From assembly GCA_018829205.1 (NCBI GenBank), contig JAHJUE010000030.1, positions 1 through 64,000 on the forward strand: a DNA stretch of 64,000 bases. Reading direction: 5' to 3'. This DNA is from Bacteroidota bacterium. Lineage in GTDB: Bacteria > Bacteroidota > Ignavibacteria > Ignavibacteriales > Melioribacteraceae. Position 1 is the first letter of the stretch. Each line of letters starts with the position of its first letter. The position numbers and the translations under genes were made by a program. Below are positions 34,145 to 42,334 of this stretch, one piece after another. The notes under the pieces are model-generated. The model was not told the origin of the DNA. It did not search any database and saw only the letters and a program-made list of their open reading frames with translations.

Positions 34145-34693
34145 ATGGACATAAAAGCTACAGTAATTGACCGCGAAGGGCTAAACAGAACAATAACAAG
34201 ATTAGCTCATGAAATCCTTGAAAGAAATAAGGGATCAAAAAACCTGGTGCTGATTGGCATGCGCACCAGAGGCGAATTCCTTGCAAAAAGAATTCAGCAG
34301 AAAATTAAAGAAATTGACGGAAGTGATACCAATCTGGGTGTTCTTGATACTACATTATACCGCGATGATTTTAGAACCAGATTAAAACAGCCTGAAGTTT
34401 CCGTTACTGAAATTAAATTCGACCTTACGGAAAAGGACATAATATTAATTGATGATGTTCTTTATACCGGAAGAAGCACTCGTTCGGCATTAGATGCGCT
34501 GATGGATATGGGAAGACCAAATACAATTCAGCTTTGTGTTTTGGTTGACCGCGGTCATAGGGAAATGCCGATAAAAGCAGACTTTGTCGGTAAGAATATT
34601 CCTACTTCTATAAACGAAGAAGTAAAAGTAAAAATGACGGAAATTGACGATGAAGATGCCGTCTATTTAGTTGATAATTCAAAAAGTAATTAG
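34145..34693 (+). CDS. pyrR: Bifunctional pyr operon regulator / uracil phosphoribosyltransferase PyrR
   Basis: A 182-residue type I phosphoribosyltransferase. The PRPP loop is IILIDDVLYTGRSTRSAL; LIGMRTRGEFLA and LVDRGHREMPIKADFVGKNIPT are PyrR motifs. It binds pyr leader RNA when UMP is high and lowers expression of the operon. I start it at ATG 34145 and not at the in-frame TTG 34139, which lies within the terminator T-run. First of three pyr genes; its own leader carries a PyrR-type loop. Confidence 0.95.
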   Translation: MDIKATVIDREGLNRTITRLAHEILERNKGSKNLVLIGMRTRGEFLAKRIQQKIKEIDGSDTNLGVLDTTLYRDDFRTRLKQPEVSVTEIKFDLTEKDIILIDDVLYTGRSTRSALDALMDMGRPNTIQLCVLVDRGHREMPIKADFVGKNIPTSINEEVKVKMTEIDDEDAVYLVDNSKSN

Positions 34694-34706
34694 AGAGTAA
34701 AATTAT

Positions 34707-35630
34707 ATGCCTTTATCAAGCAGACATTTACTTGGTTTAGCCGGAGTTCCTAAAGAAGATATTCAGTTAATACTTGATACTGCAGTTACGTTTAGAGAAG
34801 TGCTTGAAAGACCTATTAAAAAAGTGCCTACTCTTCAGGGTAAAACAGTTGTTAATCTCTTTTTCGAAAACTCTACTCGAACCAGAATTTCATTTGAACT
34901 CGCGCAGAAAAGACTTTCGGCCGATACTGTAAATTTTTCTACTTCAACAAGCAGTACAAAAAAAGGTGAAACATTTAAAGACACTGTACGCAATATTGAA
35001 GCAATGAAAATTGACATGATTGTTGTCCGACATCAATCTGCCGGAGTTCCTCAATTCTTAACTCAAATATCGAACGCGCATATTATTAATGCAGGCGACG
35101 GACGGCATGAACATCCGACTCAAGCGTTGCTTGATATGTACTCAATTAAAGAAAGGCTGGGTAAACTGGCCGGATTAAAGGTTTGTATTGTTGGGGATGT
35201 AGCCCACAGCAGGGTGGCACTTTCAAATATTTTCGGACTTAAAGCTATGGGGGCGGATGTTTCTGTTTGCGGACCTCCTACATTAATTCCAAAAGGAATA
35301 GAATCTATAGGCGTAAAAGTAATACACGATATTGATAAAGCAATCGCAGAACACGACGTGTTAAACGTTCTAAGGATTCAGCTTGAAAGAAAAGCAGGAA
35401 GCAGTATTCCTACTACACGAGAATATCATAATTATTTTGGAATTACCGCCGATAGAATTGAAAAGAATAATAAAGATGTTGTAATACTTCATCCGGGACC
35501 AATTAACCGCGGGGTCGAAATTTCTTCTGAAGTCGCCGACGGCCCTTATCAAGTAATACTTGATCAAGTTACGAACGGTGTTGCAATAAGAATGGCGGTA
35601 CTTTATTTACTTGGTACAATGAATAATTAA
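34707..35630 (+). CDS. pyrB: Aspartate carbamoyltransferase catalytic subunit
   Basis: A 307-residue enzyme that joins carbamoyl phosphate and aspartate. Carbamoyl-phosphate motif FFENSTRTRISFE (about 52-64), HEHPTQALLDMYSI, GDVAHSRVALSN, and LHPGPINRGVEI near the C-terminus are all present. No pyrI regulatory subunit is nearby. It begins 13 bases after pyrR and is followed 10 bases later by pyrC, with GAGAG before its ATG. Cytoplasmic, pyrimidine step 2. Confidence 0.97.
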   Translation: MPLSSRHLLGLAGVPKEDIQLILDTAVTFREVLERPIKKVPTLQGKTVVNLFFENSTRTRISFELAQKRLSADTVNFSTSTSSTKKGETFKDTVRNIEAMKIDMIVVRHQSAGVPQFLTQISNAHIINAGDGRHEHPTQALLDMYSIKERLGKLAGLKVCIVGDVAHSRVALSNIFGLKAMGADVSVCGPPTLIPKGIESIGVKVIHDIDKAIAEHDVLNVLRIQLERKAGSSIPTTREYHNYFGITADRIEKNNKDVVILHPGPINRGVEISSEVADGPYQVILDQVTNGVAIRMAVLYLLGTMNN

Positions 35631-35640
35631 AAGGTGAAAA

Positions 35641-36930
35641 ATGCGTTTAGTACTAAAAGGTTTAACTCTAATAAATCCCGATCAGAAATTAAATTCCAAA
35701 TCAGATTTATTAATTGAAGACGGAAAAATTAAAAAGATCGGAGATCTAACAAAAGAAGAATTAAAAGACGCGGAAATCCTGGAATTAGAAGGCAAATACT
35801 GCGCGCCTGGATTTTTTGATATGCACATTCACCTTCGTGAACCGGGAAGAGAAGATGAAGAAACTGTTGTTACAGGAAGCAATGCCGCCGCGGCAGGCGG
35901 ATTTACGGGCGTTGCTTGTATGCCGAATACCGACCCTACGACAGACAGCGCCGAAGTTGTAAGATTTATAAAAGAAAAAGCTAAAAATCATCTTGTAGAT
36001 GTATTCCCTATCGGCGCCGCTTCGGTGGATAGAAAAGGTGAATCTCTTGCCCCTATCGCTGAAATGTTTGACGCTGGAGCCGTCGCTTTTTCCGATGACG
36101 GCGTTGCAATTAAAACCGCTTCTTTGCTTAGAAGCGTTATGGAATATTCATTGATGTACGATGCGCCCATTATTGAACATTGCGAAGATGAATCGCTTGC
36201 CGACGGACACATGAACGAAGGTGAAACTTCTACATTTTTAGGACTGCCAGGGATCCCAACTGTTGCCGAAGATTTAACCGTAATGCGTGATATAATTATG
36301 GCCGAATATACCGGCGCCAGAGTACATATCGCTCATATTTCTTCTAAAAACGCAGTTGATCTTGTGCGTCAAGGAAAGAAAAAAGGAATTAAGGTTACGG
36401 CGGAAGTTGCTCCGCATCATTTTACACTTTCCGAAGAATCACTTAAAGGATATAATACCAACTTCAAAATGAATCCACCTTTAAGAACCCGCGATGATGT
36501 TGAAGCTATGATTGAAGGATTAAAAGACGGCACAATAGACTGTATTGCAAGCGATCACGCGCCTCATTCAATCGAAGAAAAAGAAATGGAATTTATTTAC
36601 GCTCCAAACGGAATTTTAGGACTGGAAACCCAAATCGGGCTTGCTTGCACGGAACTTCTTCACAAAAAGCATTTAACATTAGATCAACTTGTTGAGAAAA
36701 TGGCAGTAAATCCAAGAAAGATATTAAATATTGAAGTTCCTAAAATTGCCGAAGGTGAAAATGCTAATCTAACAATTTTTGATCCTAATGAAATTTGGAC
36801 GGTTGATATTTCCAAATTTAAAAGCAAATCAAAAAATTCACCTTTTGATAAGAAATTATTAACCGGTAAATCCGTTGCGGTGATAAATAACTCTCAATTA
36901 TACTTTGAAGGTAATTTCAGAAAAATATAA
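35641..36930 (+). CDS. pyrC: Dihydroorotase
   Basis: A 429-residue type I (class PyrC/AllB) amidohydrolase for pyrimidine step 3. The metal motif is DMHIHLREPGREDEE, followed by FTGVACMPNTDP, EHCEDESLADG, HIAHISS, and the final ligand in DCIASDHAPHS. All expected histidines and the aspartate are present, so it is catalytic and not a structural pseudo-dihydroorotase. AAAGGTG lies 5 bases before the ATG. Last gene of pyrR-pyrB-pyrC, ended by a terminator at 37005. Confidence 0.96.
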   Translation: MRLVLKGLTLINPDQKLNSKSDLLIEDGKIKKIGDLTKEELKDAEILELEGKYCAPGFFDMHIHLREPGREDEETVVTGSNAAAAGGFTGVACMPNTDPTTDSAEVVRFIKEKAKNHLVDVFPIGAASVDRKGESLAPIAEMFDAGAVAFSDDGVAIKTASLLRSVMEYSLMYDAPIIEHCEDESLADGHMNEGETSTFLGLPGIPTVAEDLTVMRDIIMAEYTGARVHIAHISSKNAVDLVRQGKKKGIKVTAEVAPHHFTLSEESLKGYNTNFKMNPPLRTRDDVEAMIEGLKDGTIDCIASDHAPHSIEEKEMEFIYAPNGILGLETQIGLACTELLHKKHLTLDQLVEKMAVNPRKILNIEVPKIAEGENANLTIFDPNEIWTVDISKFKSKSKNSPFDKKLLTGKSVAVINNSQLYFEGNFRKI

Positions 36931-37004
36931 TGTAACTTTCTTATAAAGTATTCATTGTTGTTTAGAAAATAAAACACATGTAATTAACAAGAATATTAGT
37001 ACAT

Positions 37005-37050
37005 ACAAAAGGCTGCGTTTTTTAACAAATTTGCGGCCTTTTGTATTTTA
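37005..37050 (+). terminator. Terminator of the pyr operon
   Basis: ACAAAAGGC and GCCTTTTGT, with a further GC/GC pair inside, form a stem around a T-rich loop and end in TATTTTA. It lies 75 bases after the pyrC stop. Confidence 0.7.
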
Positions 37051-37064
37051 AATTATTGATTTTT

Positions 37065-37081
37065 TTGGCACTCCAATTGTA
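37065..37081 (+). promoter_or_regulatory. Sigma-54-like -24/-12 element
   Basis: TTGGCACTCCAATTGTA matches the consensus YTGGCACGRNNNTTGCW at the -24 GG and most flanking bases, but has GT in place of GC at -12. The expected start of transcription would be near 37092, just before the GGAGG ribosome site at 37104. No enhancer-like palindrome was looked for beyond 100 bases. Confidence 0.35.
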
Positions 37082-37113
37082 ATATCTGTTATAAAAGCAA
37101 TTCGGAGGATAAA

Positions 37114-37965
37114 ATGAAAAAAATAAGAATTTTTAGATATTTATTATTATTGACGATAATTATATCATTTTCCGCGTGCGATAACGATGATTTTTACTAT
37201 GACAATTCACCCCCTGCTCCACCTAAAAACGTTGATGTTTTCGTAGGCGACAATTCAGTTGAAATTCAATGGGACTTTAACAGAGAAAGCGATGTGGTAG
37301 GGTATAATGTCTATTTCAATTATACTTATGATGGTGAATATACCTTAATCGGAAGTACTAGTTATGACGTAAATTATTTTGTTGATTATGATGTAAATAA
37401 CGGTGAAGTGTATTATTACGCCGTAGCCGCTTTTGATGAAAATCAAAACGAAAGCGAACTAAGTTACGACGAAGTTTACGGTGTTCCCAGGCCGCAGGGA
37501 ATGAATCAATCCATATTCGATTATTTAAGATTTCCGAATTCATCCGGATATGATTTCAGTGAATATCTGGTAGTTCCTTATAACGAAGTTACCGATGATT
37601 ATTCGGCAGATTTCTTTTTCGAAAATTTTGACGGCACATTTTATTTAAATGTTTGGGACGACAGTGAAATTCAGGATATGGGATATACCGACAATATTTA
37701 TGATATACCATACGCGCCTATTTCCGGCTGGGTTCCGCTATTAGAAGGTGAAAATGTAAAATATACACAAGCAGTAATCGGAAGAACATATGTTATACTT
37801 ACCTGGGACAATCATTTTGCCAAAGTACGTATTAAAGAAATTACTACCGAAAGATTAATCTTTGATTGGGCGTATCAACTTGTTGAAGGTGAAAGACAGC
37901 TAAAAAGAGGTGAAACACCTGAGAAAAGAAACACTGTTCCGGCTTATGTTATTAAAAATAAGTAA
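37114..37965 (+). CDS. Lipoprotein with fibronectin type III domain
   Basis: A 283-residue protein with a lipoprotein signal (lipobox FSAC, Cys22), an FN3 domain at about 34-128 (PPAPPKNVDVFVGDNSVEIQW, GYNVYFNYTYDGEYTLIG, YYYAVAAFDENQNES) and a C-terminal part of about 150 residues with no recognised family. The mature N-terminus is rich in Asp and Tyr. GGAGG lies 5 bases before the ATG, and a sigma-54-like element lies upstream. Single gene with its own terminator. Anchored in the envelope; role unknown. Confidence 0.75.
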   Translation: MKKIRIFRYLLLLTIIISFSACDNDDFYYDNSPPAPPKNVDVFVGDNSVEIQWDFNRESDVVGYNVYFNYTYDGEYTLIGSTSYDVNYFVDYDVNNGEVYYYAVAAFDENQNESELSYDEVYGVPRPQGMNQSIFDYLRFPNSSGYDFSEYLVVPYNEVTDDYSADFFFENFDGTFYLNVWDDSEIQDMGYTDNIYDIPYAPISGWVPLLEGENVKYTQAVIGRTYVILTWDNHFAKVRIKEITTERLIFDWAYQLVEGERQLKRGETPEKRNTVPAYVIKNK

Positions 37966-38013
37966 CCGAAATCAAGACGATAAAGTCAAAAAATATAAAA
38001 GGAAATAGCGAAG

Positions 38014-38043
38014 AAAGCATACCCGGCAGGTATGCTTTTTTCT
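38014..38043 (+). terminator. Terminator of the FN3 lipoprotein gene
   Basis: AAAGCATACC and GGTATGCTTT form a 10-bp stem with a five-base loop (CGGCA), followed by T residues. Confidence 0.8.
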
Positions 38044-38081
38044 TACTAATTATGTATTTTAATTTAACTTATATAAAAAAT

Positions 38082-38507
38082 ATGAAGACATCTTTAAATA
38101 TATTCTTGCTTGTAGTTTTATTTTTCGGGGCTATGTCTCAAAGCTACGCTCAGGATAAATTTGAAGATGAACCGCAGGTCATTTTTAATAAAATTGAATC
38201 GGGAATTAAAGAGTTTGATGTAAACAGGTTCTCGGATTATTTTCAGTCAGAAACTTTTGTAAGTTTTATTAATGGTGTTTCCGGCAGCTTTTCCTCAAAT
38301 CAATTGTTCTTTATTGTTCAGGATTTTATTAATTCTTATAAACCAATCAGTTTCCGCATCACGAAAATTTCTTCAGGCCCGCAGTATTCTTTTGCCACCG
38401 GGTTTTATAATTACAGTTACGAAGGAATAAAAGGAGTTGCTAAATTTTATATCTCACTAAAAACAGAAAACGGCAGCTGGCGGATAAGTCAAATTAGCAT
38501 AAACTAA
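38082..38507 (+). CDS. Exported DUF4783-like protein
   Basis: A 141-residue protein with signal peptide (ending SQSYAQ). The mature part (IFNKIESGIKEFDVNRFSDYF, a helix with FFIVQDFINSYKPISF, and strands SFATGFYNYSYEGIKGVAKF, GSWRISQISI) follows the cone-fold of DUF4783, a small Bacteroidota family. The frame opens at ATG 38052, but the signal peptide starts at ATG 38082, which I use; neither has a good ribosome site. Five bases separate it from the histidine kinase gene, so they form an operon. Role unknown. Confidence 0.6.
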   Translation: MKTSLNIFLLVVLFFGAMSQSYAQDKFEDEPQVIFNKIESGIKEFDVNRFSDYFQSETFVSFINGVSGSFSSNQLFFIVQDFINSYKPISFRITKISSGPQYSFATGFYNYSYEGIKGVAKFYISLKTENGSWRISQISIN

Positions 38508-38512
38508 ATCGA

Positions 38513-41500
38513 ATGGTTAAAAAATATTTTTCGGGTAATAGAAAATTTTTAAGTTCAATTGCTGTTGTTGTTATTGCAATTGTTGCGTTGGGTATTATTG
38601 AGCCGGTAGTAGTCGAAAACAAAAGCTCAAATTGGGAAAACGAACTTAAAGAAAAAATAATATTGATTGAAAAGTCCGTTAATAAATTATTCTCCGAAAA
38701 ACAATCTTCGTTAATTAACAACTCCGAACAGCTAAAAGTTAAAATCCGCTCAATAATTAATGAAAGAGATTATCACTCCCTTCTGTTCGAACATCTTCAA
38801 TCGTTAAATAAACTTGGTTATACGGCCGAAATTTTTGACTCTGCAGGTAATTTATCAGCTTGGAATAATAATATACTAACTGATTCTGTCGCCGATGATT
38901 CCATAATGAAATATGCAGGACAGACGAGATTCACACATTCGGATTTATTAATATATTTGTCATATTCCGATACTGTCCATATTAACGGAAGTATAAATTA
39001 TTTTTTATTATCGCTTCCTATGGAAAAAGAATACAGCTTTAAAAACGATTATTATGAAAACATCAGCTTTGTAGATTATCTGTCATCAAAATATAAAACC
39101 GTATTTAATATTTATTATAACTCTTCTGCGGATTATTCGCTGGACGGAAGAAAACATTCTTTTGATTTATTAAATAATAAAAAAGAAAAAATAGGAGTGG
39201 CAACATTTCTAAAGCCTTCAAAAGATTCCTCTATTAATTATATTAAAGAAGATTTTAAAGCGGTTCAGGCATTGTTAGTTTTTTTCGCGTTTATATTAGC
39301 GGGTTTCGGATTATATAAATATTTCAAAAAGATAAAATACAGGTTTATAAAGTTTTTATGGGCGGCATTTTATATTGTTCTCCTAAGAATATTATTATTT
39401 ATTTTAGGAATACCTTCAGAGTATATTCCTACGGAACTTGCCAACGCTTCATTTTTCTCATCCGCGTTTGGATTCGGAATTGTAAAATCTCCTCTTGAAT
39501 TTTTTATAACAATATTCGCATTCCTGGTTATTACGGTTCAGGCTTATAAATATTCTAACGAATACTTAAATGAAAAGAAAAAGAATGAAAATATTTTAAT
39601 CTTTGCCTCAATTCTTATTGGGCTTACGGCTTTTTATTTTATAAGTCTAAGGGGACTTGGAGCGGCATTAAGAAGTGTAATTTTCGATTCGACATTAAGA
39701 TACTTTAAAGAATCCGATTTAATACCGGCAATGCCGATTTTTATAATGCATATTGGCGTTTTGATTTTAGGTTTTTGCTCTATCGTTTTTTCAGTGGTAA
39801 TAGTATTACTGATATTTAAATCAATTCCTTCCAAAATTTCCAATAATAAATATTTGGTAGTAGCAGTATTGTTTTTCTTTTTCCAGGCGGCCGGTTATAT
39901 TTATGATATAACACAAAAACAGCCTCAGGGCACGCCGGTTATAAGAATAATTCATATTAGCGTTTGTTTTATTTTGGCATTTATGATTTTTTATTCAAAT
40001 AAAAGAACGGTTATGAATTATGTGCTTTTCTTATTCGCGGCTTCTTTTATTTCAATAAGTCTGCTGAGTCACTACAATCTGGCCTTGGAAAGGGAATCAC
40101 TTAAAATTATTTCGAAAGAAATTACAAGATCAAATAAAAATCTTTTGGAATTCTTTCTTACTCAAACATTAGAAAGCGCCTTAAATAAAGAGAATATATC
40201 AAATATAATTGTTTCGCCAGATTATAATTACGAAGCGGAGGCATTCAAAATATGGAGCAGAAGTCCGCTGCAAAGAGAATCCGTGGTATCAAGCGTGAAT
40301 TTCTTAAATGCTTCTAAGGATTACCTAGGCGGAATCAATTTTGGAATAAATGAAGGATATAATAATTATTTCAATACATCAACCGACGAAGAGCAAAATA
40401 TAATAATCTGGGAAGAAGACTATCTTTATTCAAACGCAAAACTTTTGAAAGGACTTGGTGAGATAAAATCAAATGACGGAAAGGTTCTTGGATATGTGGA
40501 AGTAATCGTATTGTATGATGTAAATAATCTTGGTTTGTTTGAAGGCCCAGAATTCTTTTCTACTAAATCAACTTATTCAAATTTAGCCTTGGATTTATCC
40601 AAAATAAAAATATTTGATTTTCATAACGGCGTTCTTCTAAATACATTCAGCGAAATTAATCTTAGCTCCGAACAAGAAAATATAATTCTTAACTCTCCCG
40701 ATAAACTAAACAATGAAGCTTGGCTTTATTTGCAATTGAACAATGAAGAAAACTTAGTTTATGTACTTAACACAAAACTTGATGATATTAAAAGAACTAT
40801 TGCGGTCGCGCTTGCAAGTAAGACTATTTCGTGGAATCTTTTCGACTTTTTTAAAGTGTTTTTTATTCACAGCTTTTTTATAATTATTTTGATAGCCGCG
40901 GCGGTAGTGATCGGTTTCGGAAGAAAGAAAATTTCGGGATTAACTTTCCGCACTCAATTGCTTACGGCATTTCTTGTAATTTCTATAATTCCATTAATCC
41001 TGCTTGCTATTTACTTCAGAACACTTACCGAAGAAAGCAACGATTCAGCAACATTTTATAAATTGGGCAAACGCGCCGTTAGAGTAGAAAAATACGTAAA
41101 CGATTATCTTATAAGCAGCGGAATTAATATAAATAGTATCTTCGATAAAGCTACCCGCGACCTTGCCGTTAATTATGAAATTTACGACGACAAAAAACTA
41201 GTATACAGTTCAGAAAATATTTTTCACAAGATTGGCCTTCTTCCCGGAATAATTAACCCAAATGCATACAATAAAATTGTAAACAAAGGGATAAAAGAAA
41301 TTGTTGTTGAAGAGAATATTGAAAAATATAATTTTAATTCCTTTTTCTATAAAGGGAAAATAGGGAACAGGGATTATATAATAAAAATAAGCGACAGTTT
41401 TAATAATATACTTTTGCCAATGTCTTCTACCGATGTTGATATTTTTCTTTTCGGAAGCTACTCGCTTGCGGTAATATTAATAATTATCTTAAGCACATTT

Positions 41501-42334
41501 CTTGCAAATCAAATCTCCTCTCCCATTAGAAAACTTACGATTGCTACAAGGTCGGTTGCCGGCGGGGATTTAAATGTTGAATTAAAAGAATACAGCCGCG
41601 GCGAAACCAAAGAATTAATAACCGGTTTTAATAAAATGGTACGCGAATTAAAAAAGAGTCAGCTGGAACTCGCCGAACTTGAACGCGAATCAGCCTGGAA
41701 AGAAATGGCTAAACAGGTGGCTCATGAAATTAAAAATCCGCTTACTCCAATGAAACTGGCCGTTCAGCAGCTTATTATTGCACATAAAGATCAGTCGCCA
41801 AAATTCAACGATATATTTGAAAAAGTAACAAACACAGTAATCAATCAAATTGAAACGCTTAAAAATATTGCATCTGAGTTTTATAATTTCGCGAGAATGC
41901 CGAATCTAAAACTTGAAGAAGTTATGCTTCAGCCTGTTATTAGTGACGCGGTTAATTTATTTATTGAAGAAGCGGTTGCTATTTCTGTCGATTTGCCTTC
42001 CGATAATTTAATTGTATTGGCCGATAAGGATCAGGTGAAAAGAACTATTATTAATTTAATTCGCAATTCAGTTCAGGCCAACGCGAATTCAATATTAATT
42101 TCTTACGAAAATGATAACGTTTCACATATAATAAATATTGCAGATAACGGTAAAGGTATAGAAAAAGAAATTGCCAACAGAATTTTTGACGCGGATTTTA
42201 CGACAAAGGTAAAAGGAATGGGACTGGGACTAAGCATTGCAAAGAATTTTATGGAAAGTATTACTGGCAGTGTTATTCTTAAAGAAACATCTTCAAACGG
42301 TACAACCATACAATTAAAATTTCCTAAAATATGA
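38513..42334 (+). CDS. Large membrane histidine kinase, NtrY-like
   Basis: A 1273-residue sensor kinase. N-terminal membrane segment (about 12-30), an extracytoplasmic region to ~245, then a block of about eight to ten membrane segments (245-540), a second extracytoplasmic region, a membrane segment (~785-803), a further sensor part, a membrane segment (~985), HAMP (about 1000-1050), HisKA with His1071 in VAHEIKNPLTPMKLAVQQL, and HATPase_c with DNGKGI and GMGLGLSIAKN. The kinase part resembles NtrY; the extra central membrane block is unusual. No response regulator is adjacent. The stop overlaps the next start (ATGA). Confidence 0.88.
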   Translation: MVKKYFSGNRKFLSSIAVVVIAIVALGIIEPVVVENKSSNWENELKEKIILIEKSVNKLFSEKQSSLINNSEQLKVKIRSIINERDYHSLLFEHLQSLNKLGYTAEIFDSAGNLSAWNNNILTDSVADDSIMKYAGQTRFTHSDLLIYLSYSDTVHINGSINYFLLSLPMEKEYSFKNDYYENISFVDYLSSKYKTVFNIYYNSSADYSLDGRKHSFDLLNNKKEKIGVATFLKPSKDSSINYIKEDFKAVQALLVFFAFILAGFGLYKYFKKIKYRFIKFLWAAFYIVLLRILLFILGIPSEYIPTELANASFFSSAFGFGIVKSPLEFFITIFAFLVITVQAYKYSNEYLNEKKKNENILIFASILIGLTAFYFISLRGLGAALRSVIFDSTLRYFKESDLIPAMPIFIMHIGVLILGFCSIVFSVVIVLLIFKSIPSKISNNKYLVVAVLFFFFQAAGYIYDITQKQPQGTPVIRIIHISVCFILAFMIFYSNKRTVMNYVLFLFAASFISISLLSHYNLALERESLKIISKEITRSNKNLLEFFLTQTLESALNKENISNIIVSPDYNYEAEAFKIWSRSPLQRESVVSSVNFLNASKDYLGGINFGINEGYNNYFNTSTDEEQNIIIWEEDYLYSNAKLLKGLGEIKSNDGKVLGYVEVIVLYDVNNLGLFEGPEFFSTKSTYSNLALDLSKIKIFDFHNGVLLNTFSEINLSSEQENIILNSPDKLNNEAWLYLQLNNEENLVYVLNTKLDDIKRTIAVALASKTISWNLFDFFKVFFIHSFFIIILIAAAVVIGFGRKKISGLTFRTQLLTAFLVISIIPLILLAIYFRTLTEESNDSATFYKLGKRAVRVEKYVNDYLISSGININSIFDKATRDLAVNYEIYDDKKLVYSSENIFHKIGLLPGIINPNAYNKIVNKGIKEIVVEENIEKYNFNSFFYKGKIGNRDYIIKISDSFNNILLPMSSTDVDIFLFGSYSLAVILIIILSTFLANQISSPIRKLTIATRSVAGGDLNVELKEYSRGETKELITGFNKMVRELKKSQLELAELERESAWKEMAKQVAHEIKNPLTPMKLAVQQLIIAHKDQSPKFNDIFEKVTNTVINQIETLKNIASEFYNFARMPNLKLEEVMLQPVISDAVNLFIEEAVAISVDLPSDNLIVLADKDQVKRTIINLIRNSVQANANSILISYENDNVSHIINIADNGKGIEKEIANRIFDADFTTKVKGMGLGLSIAKNFMESITGSVILKETSSNGTTIQLKFPKI

